From CAUZJO01 sp963580245 (GTDB lineage: Bacteria; Sumerlaeota; Sumerlaeia; MVZB01): 49,310 nucleotides of DNA. The translations under genes and the position numbers were made by a program. The DNA lies in the NCBI GenBank assembly GCA_963580245.1, contig CAUZJO010000011.1:1-49310 (forward strand), given 5' to 3'. The first letter of the stretch is position 1; each line of letters begins with the position of its first letter. Below are positions 43,775-49,310 of the stretch, piece after piece. The notes beneath the pieces were generated by a model. It did no database searches. It was not told the origin of the DNA and saw only the letters and a program-made list of their open reading frames with translations.

Positions 43775-44568
43775 CTATGTGCGCCGAAACAGGCTTCGCA
43801 CGCGGTTCCAGAGGGCGCCGCCCCGGGCCCCGCGAAGCCGCGCCAATAGCGGATCGCCAGCCTCGCACAGCTCACGCGCCTGCTCGAAGGCGTGCTCGGC
43901 CTTGAGCCCGTGGCCCAGCTCGGCCCGGCAGCGTCCCACGTGATACCACAGCGCCGGGTTGTGCTCGAACCGTTCGGAGGTCGTCGTATAGTAGGTCATC
44001 GCTTTGCCCCACAGGCGGCGCTCCTCGAGGATCAGCCCCACCAGGAACGGCGTTTCCCAATCGCCGGGGGCCGAGAGCTTGATGCACTGCTCGAAACAGA
44101 AATCGTAGTTCTTGTTCTCGGCCAGGATGAGCACCTCGCCGCGGGCCATGTGCGCCAGCGGCAGGTTGGGCACCTGTTCTAGGGCAGCGTCCGAGTTGTT
44201 CATGGCGCGGCGAACCATGCCGCGCCGCGCATGGTTGACCGCGCGCAGGGCCATCAGCTCGATCGAGTTGGGGAACAGGGTCAGGCCGCGCCCGATCCAC
44301 GTGTAGGCCTCCGAAGGCCGGTTGGCGAACGTCAGCGTCCGGATCATGCCGATCCAGGGCTCCAGGCGCGTGCTGTCCTGGTTCATCGCCCTGGAACACC
44401 AGCGGGTGGCGCCTCTGTAATCATGGCTGAAGAAACACTTATCGGCCCGCTCGATGTTGCCCGCCAGATCGAGGTCCGCGTCGCCCGGCTGGCTGGCGGC
44501 CGAGGGGTAATAATCGGCGGCGGGGCTTGGACGGCTTGACCGGTCTCGAGGCGAGAAAAGCGACCCAT
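43775..44568 (-). CDS. TPR-repeat protein, probable frameshift near the start
   Basis: A protein of about 264 residues with four or five TPR-like helical pairs (ERADKCFFSHDYRGATRWCSRAM, PSEAYTWIGRGLTLFPNSIE, NPALWYHVGRCRAELGHGLKA onward). No signal peptide. The expected start is ATG 44568, with AGGGGG just before it and nine bases after the LON-domain gene stop. That frame (MGRFSRLETGQAV) must shift by one base at a CCCC run near 44524 to join the TPR frame. Without the shift, the first start in the TPR frame is ATG 44386 and the N-terminal 60 residues would be lost. It lies between the LON-domain gene and the membrane-protein gene in one minus-strand operon, so it may assist that membrane protein (inference). 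Confidence 0.7.
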
Positions 44569-44576
44569 CCTGCCCC

Positions 44577-45239
44577 CTAATCCTCTTCGATGACTTCTTC
44601 GTGGACCCGCTTTGTGCTGAGTTGTGCGACGATGTTGCGCAATTGAACCAGGACGAGCTTGAGGCGACGGATCGGGTCGTCCTGCTCGAGGATGGACTGG
44701 CGGTCGTAGGCATCGACCACCAGCGAGGCGGCCAGGCTGTTGGCGATTACCAGGGGATGAGGGTGCGCCGCCCACGCCGAATGGATCAGGTCCCTGGCGT
44801 TGGGCAGGAGCCGCCCCATCACCTCGGTGGCATGCTGCATTTCCTTCATCAGGGCGGCCACGTGGTCGCGGGCGCCGTCGATCGGCGGATCGAGCAGGAC
44901 CTGGACGCGGCCGGTGCGGTAGGGGTCGGTGGGGAATTCCTCGACCAGCCGGACGCGATACTGGCCCTCGAACACGATATTGAAGCGGCCGTCGCCCAGG
45001 CGTTCGTGGTCGACGATCTTGCCCACGCCGAAGGTCTTATAGAGGCGCGGGCGGCCGAAATAGTCCTTCTGCCAGCCGGCCTTGAGCAGGGTGATCCCCA
45101 TCAGCCGGTCCCCGCCCAGGCAATTCTCGGTCATGCGGCGATAGCGGGGCTCGAAGATGTGCAGGGGCAGGAGCGTCTGCGTGAAGAACGTGACGTTCGG
45201 CAAAGGGAAAATCGGGACGTCCAAGTATTCGGGCAGCAT
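44577..45239 (-). CDS. LON peptidase substrate-binding (N-terminal) domain protein
   Basis: A 220-residue protein consisting of only the LON N-terminal (PUA-like) domain plus a helical tail, without the AAA+ or protease parts. It begins MLPEYLDVPIFPLPNVTFFTQTLLPLHIFEPRYRRM, the classic start of this family, with RVQVLLDPP closing the beta domain and a helical bundle from about residue 130. In many bacteria such stand-alone proteins are widespread but uncharacterised; a role in protein quality control by substrate recognition is a family-level guess. ATG 45239 follows GAGGCTGAGAT. It is the first gene of the minus-strand operon with the TPR and membrane-protein genes. Confidence 0.9.
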   Translation of the reverse strand: MLPEYLDVPIFPLPNVTFFTQTLLPLHIFEPRYRRMTENCLGGDRLMGITLLKAGWQKDYFGRPRLYKTFGVGKIVDHERLGDGRFNIVFEGQYRVRLVEEFPTDPYRTGRVQVLLDPPIDGARDHVAALMKEMQHATEVMGRLLPNARDLIHSAWAAHPHPLVIANSLAASLVVDAYDRQSILEQDDPIRRLKLVLVQLRNIVAQLSTKRVHEEVIEED

Positions 45240-45478
45240 ATCTCAGCCTCGTCCTCACCGGTCCACAGCAGAGGGAATTCATTTCACATCCCCCGATGTC
45301 CTGACCATTAATATAGTCCTTTTCGGCGCTTTGGGCAATCAAAAACAGGGCTAATTGAGAATTGTTCACAAGCGGGGGCGTTTTTCGACTCAATGCTTAA
45401 TCATTACCACTAAGTATTCATGAATCATCCATCCGTGACTTTCATCACAAGTTTTCGTGCCGGACCGCCGGCGAGCGG

Positions 45479-45970
45479 TCATGGTCCGGCCGCTCCCTTG
45501 GAGTGATCGGGCTGGGCGGGAGAGATCAACGGCGGACCGTCTCTTTGGTCCAACGCCTCTTCGACGGCGGCGAGTCGGGCCTTTAACGCTTCGATCTGCG
45601 CGTCCTTTTCCTGGACCAATTGATAGAGCCCCTGGATGGCCTGGCGATCGTTGGCGTTGAGCGTATCGTTGGCGCCTTGCACGACAAGCTCGCGGGCCCG
45701 TTGGATGTTGTCTCCGATTACGGCGAGTTGGCTCTCGGCGGTCCCGATCAGGCCGAAGGCGCCGCCGACGTTCTGCTGGTCTTTGCGCACGGCCCGCAGC
45801 TCGTAGCGGATTTGGTCGCTGGTCGCCAGGCCGGCTGGATCATCGGCCGAGCGATTGATCCGCTCGCCGGTCGAAAGCCGCTCGAAGGACTGCATGAGCC
45901 GCCCGTTGGTCCGGTTCAGGTTGCGCTGGACGATCGTGCTAAAGATGTTGTGGTTGATCTTGATCGGCAT
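45479..45970 (-). CDS. Short flagellin-like protein: flagellin N-terminal domain plus coiled coil
   Basis: A 163-residue protein. The ATG at 45970 is chosen because MPIKINHNI is the standard flagellin beginning; the frame upstream to 46054 looks noncoding. Residues 1-113 match the flagellin N-terminal D0/D1 helices: NLNRTNGRLMQSFERLSTGE, RINRSADDPAGLA and GTAESQLAVIGDNIQRARELVVQGAND. Instead of the variable domain and the C-terminal flagellin helix, it then has a short heptad coiled coil (YQLVQEKDAQIEALKARL) and a Pro-rich tail. A normal flagellin needs the C-terminal D0 helix to polymerise. This protein may be an internally deleted flagellin, a cap or junction subunit, or an unrelated use of the fold. 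No other flagellar gene is in the window. Confidence 0.82.
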   Translation of the reverse strand: MPIKINHNIFSTIVQRNLNRTNGRLMQSFERLSTGERINRSADDPAGLATSDQIRYELRAVRKDQQNVGGAFGLIGTAESQLAVIGDNIQRARELVVQGANDTLNANDRQAIQGLYQLVQEKDAQIEALKARLAAVEEALDQRDGPPLISPAQPDHSKGAAGP

Positions 45971-46348
45971 GAAAGTGTCGCTTGTCTGGTCTGGACCTCC
46001 TGGTCTCCCTCGCCTGCCCCAGGCTGCGCAAGTGCCATACCAGACAGGGGACACATTGGGACGCTGTATACGTAAATCATTTAAATTAAAGGACTTATAC
46101 GGATTATGGTTAAATCGTGGCCATTATTTTGACGACGAGCCAGCACCGATTTGCGTATTTTTTTGACGATGGCGTTCTTGAAATCAGACAGTTCGCCAAA
46201 TTATTGACGATTCCTGGAGAAGCCGCGCATCCATGCACGGTCGATCTGAAGTGTGGTCAATGGCTTCCGGATCCGCGCCGGTTTTCGATTCCCATTCATC
46301 CGGTTTTGGCTAAAATGGTCCCGTATCCAATCGACGGGACGGTGAGCA
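45971..46348. other. Divergent intergenic region, AT-rich
   Basis: The gap between the flagellin-like gene (minus) and the pabB-pabC fusion (plus) contains an AT-rich block (about 46066-46120) likely to hold promoters for one or both. No hexamer pair with good spacing was found for either strand, and no gene is supported. Confidence 0.4.
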
Positions 46349-48205
46349 ATGAGCGCGGGACAGGTCCTCTTGCAAAAAGGCGGCGATCTTCCCGACTTGT
46401 CGGACGAGCGGGCCGGCTGGTTGCTCTTCGAGGAACCGGTTGAGGTCGTGCGGGCCGATCGCCCAGCCGACGTTCGCCCCGCCCTGGAGCGGGTCCGAAA
46501 TCTCACGCTCGAGGGCCGGTTTGCGGCCGGGTTTCTGGCTTATGAGGCCGCGCCGGGTCTGGAACCGGCCATGCGCGTCCATCGCGAGGGCCGGGGGCCG
46601 CTGGCCTGGTTTGGGATTTACGAGCAAGCCAAAACGCTTGACTCATTACCCCAAGCGCCCTCGGCCGGGCCACCTGGGCTCGGTCCCTGGCGCCCCGTGC
46701 TCCCGCGCGAAGCCTACGAGGCGCGGATCGAGACCATCCAAGACCTGATCGCGGCGGGCGACACCTACCAGGTCAATTTCACCTATCCGTTCGATGGGTC
46801 GTTTGAAGGCGATCCCTGGGGACTCTTTCGGGAGCTGCAGCGGCCCCGGCGGGCGCGCTACGCGGCTTACCTCGAACTGGACGAATTGACCATCGTATCG
46901 CTGTCGCCCGAGCTGTTCTTCGCGCAAGCCGGCGACCGCGTCGTGACGCGGCCGATGAAGGGGACCGCCGCGCGGGGCCGATGGATCGAAGAGGACCAGG
47001 CCCGTGCCGCCGAACTGGCCGCCAGCCCCAAAGACCGGGCCGAGAACGTGATGATCGTCGACCTGTTGCGCAACGACCTGGGCCGGATCGCGCACCCGGG
47101 CGCGGTCAGGGTCCGGTCGCTTTATGACGTCGAACACTATGAAACGGTCTTGCAGATGACCTCGACGATTGAGGCGCGCACCGACGCCCACCCCGTCGAT
47201 GTCCTGGCCGCCTTGTTTCCCTGCGGTTCGGTGACGGGGGCTCCCAAGATTCGCACGATGGAGATCATCGCCGAGCAGGAGGTCGCGCCGCGGGGAATCT
47301 ACACGGGGACGATCGGCTGGATCGGGCCGGGCCGGCGCGCGCAAATGAACGTCGCGATCCGAACCATCCAGCTGCGGCCCGGGGGCCCCGAGGGGCGCGC
47401 GCGGGCGACCTTTGGCGTGGGAGGGGGCGTGACGTGGTCCTCAACGCCGGAGGGGGAATACGAGGAGACGCTGACCAAAGCGCGCCTGGTGCTCGAGCCG
47501 CGGCCGACATTCGCCCTGCTCGAATCAATCCGATGGACGCCGGACGATGGTTATTATTTGTTCGACCGCCACGTGGCGCGTCTCATCGCGTCGGCGCGTT
47601 ACTTCCAGTACCCGGTCGATGAGCGGACCGTGAGAAGAAGACTGGAGGAGCTGGCCGAGCGACTGTATCAGGATCGGCACACTTGCAAAGTTCGGCTGCT
47701 GGCCGACGAGCATGGCCAACTGAAGGTTGAGACCGAGCCCATCGAGCTACCCACGCCGGGAACCTCGGTAAACGTCGCGTTTGCCGCCCAACCGGTCGAC
47801 TCTCGCGACGTTTTCCTTTTTCACAAGACGACGCACCGCGAGGTGTATGACAAGGCCCTGCGCTCGCGACCGGAGGCGGAGGAGGTGATCCTTTATAACG
47901 AGCGCGGCGAAGTGACCGAAGCCGCGACGGCGAATATCCTGGTCGAGCTGGAGGGCGGCATGTGGACGCCGCCGCGCGCGTGCGGCCTGCTGGCAGGGAC
48001 GCTGCGCGAGGAATTGATGGCGGCGGGCAAGGTCACCGAGCGTGTGATCCATAAGGATGAACTGGCCCGAGCGGAGGGTCTATGGGTGATCAACTCGGTG
48101 CGAGGCAAGCGCGAGGCGCGACTCTCCGAGTGGCTCGCCGATTCGGATGAGAGAATGCTTGATGATGAACATGAGGCGCGGGTACGAGCGCGAATAAGAA
48201 ATTGA
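46349..48205 (+). CDS. Aminodeoxychorismate synthase component I / aminodeoxychorismate lyase fusion (PabB-PabC)
   Basis: A 618-residue bifunctional enzyme of p-aminobenzoate and hence folate synthesis. GGTGAG precedes ATG 46349. Residues about 1-385 are the PabB chorismate-binding part: ETIQDLIAAGDTYQVNFTYPF, RPMKGTAARG, DRAENVMIVDLLRNDLGRI, CGSVTGAPKIRTMEIIAE and GIYTGTIGWIGPG. Residues about 385-610 are a PLP-dependent class IV lyase: FDRHVARLIASARYF, the lysine of HKTTHREVYDKA, ILYNERGEVTEAATANI and GLLAGTLREEL. PabB makes aminodeoxychorismate with ammonia from PabA (not in the window); PabC removes pyruvate. The fusion architecture is known in many bacteria. The methyltransferase gene follows 25 bases later. 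Confidence 0.94.
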   Translation: MSAGQVLLQKGGDLPDLSDERAGWLLFEEPVEVVRADRPADVRPALERVRNLTLEGRFAAGFLAYEAAPGLEPAMRVHREGRGPLAWFGIYEQAKTLDSLPQAPSAGPPGLGPWRPVLPREAYEARIETIQDLIAAGDTYQVNFTYPFDGSFEGDPWGLFRELQRPRRARYAAYLELDELTIVSLSPELFFAQAGDRVVTRPMKGTAARGRWIEEDQARAAELAASPKDRAENVMIVDLLRNDLGRIAHPGAVRVRSLYDVEHYETVLQMTSTIEARTDAHPVDVLAALFPCGSVTGAPKIRTMEIIAEQEVAPRGIYTGTIGWIGPGRRAQMNVAIRTIQLRPGGPEGRARATFGVGGGVTWSSTPEGEYEETLTKARLVLEPRPTFALLESIRWTPDDGYYLFDRHVARLIASARYFQYPVDERTVRRRLEELAERLYQDRHTCKVRLLADEHGQLKVETEPIELPTPGTSVNVAFAAQPVDSRDVFLFHKTTHREVYDKALRSRPEAEEVILYNERGEVTEAATANILVELEGGMWTPPRACGLLAGTLREELMAAGKVTERVIHKDELARAEGLWVINSVRGKREARLSEWLADSDERMLDDEHEARVRARIRN

Positions 48206-48230
48206 TCGGGAAGAAGGAGTCAATCGTCCG

Positions 48231-48893
48231 ATGGCCAATCGCACAATCCAACTAACGGACCGGCTTTACGAATACCTGCTGCGCGTGTCGCTACGAGAGC
48301 CCCCGGTGCTGCGCCGCTTGCGCGAGGAGACGGCGCGCTTGCCGAACCCAATGATGCAGATCGCCCCCGACCAGGGCCAGTTCATGGGACTGCTCGTCGA
48401 GTTGATGGGCGCGCGGCGGGCGATCGAGGTCGGCGTCTTTACCGGCTACAGCTCGATCTGCGTCGCGCTGGCGTTGCCCCCCGACGGGCAATTGGTGGCC
48501 TGCGATATCAACGAGCAATGGACGGGGATCGCGCGGCGCTATTGGCGCGAGGCGGGGGTGGAGGACAAGATCGATTTGCGCCTGGCCCCGGCGCTGGAGA
48601 CGCTCGACGCGCTGCTGGCCGTGGGCGAGGCCGGCCGCTTCGATTTCGCCTTCATCGACGCCGATAAAACGGGTTATGACCAATACTATGAACGGGTCCT
48701 GGCGCTCTTGCGACCCGGCGGCGTTCTGATGCTGGACAACGTCCTGCGCGACGGCAAGGTCGCGGACCCCGAAAATACCGAGGCCGACACCGAAGCCATC
48801 CGCGCCATCAATCTCAAAACCGCCGCCGACGAACGCATCACGATGAGCCTGGCGCCGATCGGCGACGGACTGTGCGTGGCGCGCAAGCGGTGA
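48231..48893 (+). CDS. SAM-dependent O-methyltransferase (family 3, caffeoyl-CoA OMT-like)
   Basis: A 220-residue class I methyltransferase. AAGGAG (48214-48219) precedes ATG 48231. The Rossmann SAM motif is AIEVGVFTGYSSICVALAL. The metal-site residues of this family appear as Asp in FAFIDADKTGYDQYYE and the following LMLDNVLRDGKV. Family members methylate catechol-type hydroxyls with a divalent cation; the bacterial substrate is generally unknown. It is closely spaced after pabB-pabC and probably cotranscribed, though no functional link is evident. Length is normal and there is no signal peptide. Confidence 0.92.
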   Translation: MANRTIQLTDRLYEYLLRVSLREPPVLRRLREETARLPNPMMQIAPDQGQFMGLLVELMGARRAIEVGVFTGYSSICVALALPPDGQLVACDINEQWTGIARRYWREAGVEDKIDLRLAPALETLDALLAVGEAGRFDFAFIDADKTGYDQYYERVLALLRPGGVLMLDNVLRDGKVADPENTEADTEAIRAINLKTAADERITMSLAPIGDGLCVARKR

Positions 48894-49012
48894 TACGGCC
48901 GTCGGTCTTCGATATGCTCAATCGTTAGGAGTACATCTTGTTGTTATTGAGCTATAAAGCTGCGATCATCGGTCTGTTAAGACAGAATTCTGTGAAAGGA
49001 AAGATATCGCCT

Positions 49013-49272
49013 ATGGAAAGCCCCATTTCTATCATAAGTTTATATCATAGGGATGGCAAGTTCTATGCCCCTGAGGTTGTCTTGTGGAAGGAGCGGGGTT
49101 CCTACGTTGATCTTGAACCAAAGAGGACGATAGCTGAGAATGACCGCAGGGCCTGCGGGTCTTTCTGGAAGAAGACATTAATCTAGTCGATCCTGAAAAA
49201 GCCCTGCTCAAGCAGCCCAGCCGATCAGAGCTGAACTCGGGTGAACCAGAGGCATCCGTTTTCGACTCGTGA
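49013..49272 (+). CDS. Small protein of unknown function, one frameshift
   Basis: This appears to be a small acidic protein of about 86 residues. ATG 49013 follows GAAAGGAAAG. The first frame gives MESPISIISLYHRDGKFYAP, EVVLWKERGSYVDLEP and KRTIAENDR before drifting to a stop at 49186. Adding one C at the CC of 49144-49145 lets the protein continue as NDPQGLRVFLEEDINLVDPE and KALLKQPSRSELNSGEPEA to the stop at 49272. The two halves together have a protein-like composition, which neither has alone. Base composition is more AT-rich than its neighbours, so transfer is possible. I do not recognise the family; no membrane segment or cysteine pattern is present. Confidence 0.5.
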
Positions 49273-49310
49273 TTTGCGCCAGACGCAGCAAAAGATAATG
49301 AAAACCGCCG

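Noticed and set aside
46025..46045. Sigma54-like TGGCAC and TTGC elements upstream of the flagellin-like gene on the minus strand
   Set aside because: The two elements are directly adjacent, so the GG to GC distance does not fit a -24/-12 promoter.

Overview
The window comes from a high-GC, Gram-negative-type bacterium. The diderm markers are apolipoprotein N-acyltransferase (Lnt), MurJ, a periplasmic amidase, type II pseudopilins and many secreted proteins. The pseudopilin style (FLEAQTR..SRV core, YDPTNGTIS near the C-terminus), an ISAzo13 (Rhodopirellula-type) transposase remnant, a C25 peptidase and GDSL-TPR proteins suggest an uncultured lineage near Planctomycetes, Hydrogenedentota or Sumerlaeota. 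That placement is inference; no rRNA or tRNA gene was seen to settle it, and no CRISPR array.

Layout. 1-336: end of an IS5-family element. 450-3164 (minus): secreted C25 cysteine peptidase. 3727-10849 (plus): secretion and surface region with two type II pseudopilins, a four-repeat secreted protein and a family of about 200-residue secreted domains (one disrupted single-domain gene, one two-domain gene). 10953-15007: membrane-anchored SGNH/GDSL-TPR protein, free-standing lipoyl domain, M24 peptidase. 15087-16177 (minus): ISAzo13 remnant fused into a truncated beta-helix gene. 16650-17813: wecB.

17943-27563 (plus) is the metabolic core: aldehyde dehydrogenase, IolD, TIM-barrel isomerase, thiolase, both subunits of a 3-oxoacid CoA-transferase, an AtoE-type short-chain fatty acid transporter and a second TIM-barrel protein. 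IolD hydrolyses the C-C bond of the inositol-derived cyclic dione. The usual companions IolG, IolE, IolB, IolC, IolJ and IolA are absent from the window, while a complete 3-oxoacid activation and thiolysis set is present. This suggests a non-canonical cyclitol or polyol route ending in acyl-CoA and short-chain acids. A 10-bp-arm palindrome lies before the transporter.

27726-32683: GT-C-type membrane protein and a large secreted agarase-like glycoside hydrolase, the latter behind a good sigma70 promoter and a palindrome. 32940-34678 (minus): lnt with two frameshifts. 34707-35030: pseudopilin remnant. 35252-41917 (plus): Mrp/ApbC, N-acetylmuramoyl-L-alanine amidase, MurJ and MnmA, separated by inverted-repeat cassettes. 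41989-45970 (minus): frameshifted polytopic membrane protein, TPR protein, LON-domain protein, and a short flagellin N-domain/coiled-coil protein. 46349-48893 (plus): PabB-PabC fusion and an O-methyltransferase. 49013-49272: small unknown gene with a frameshift.

Data quality: eight single-base shifts were found in five genes, mostly at short G or C runs, with conserved residues intact on both sides. Several look like sequencing or assembly errors rather than gene death.
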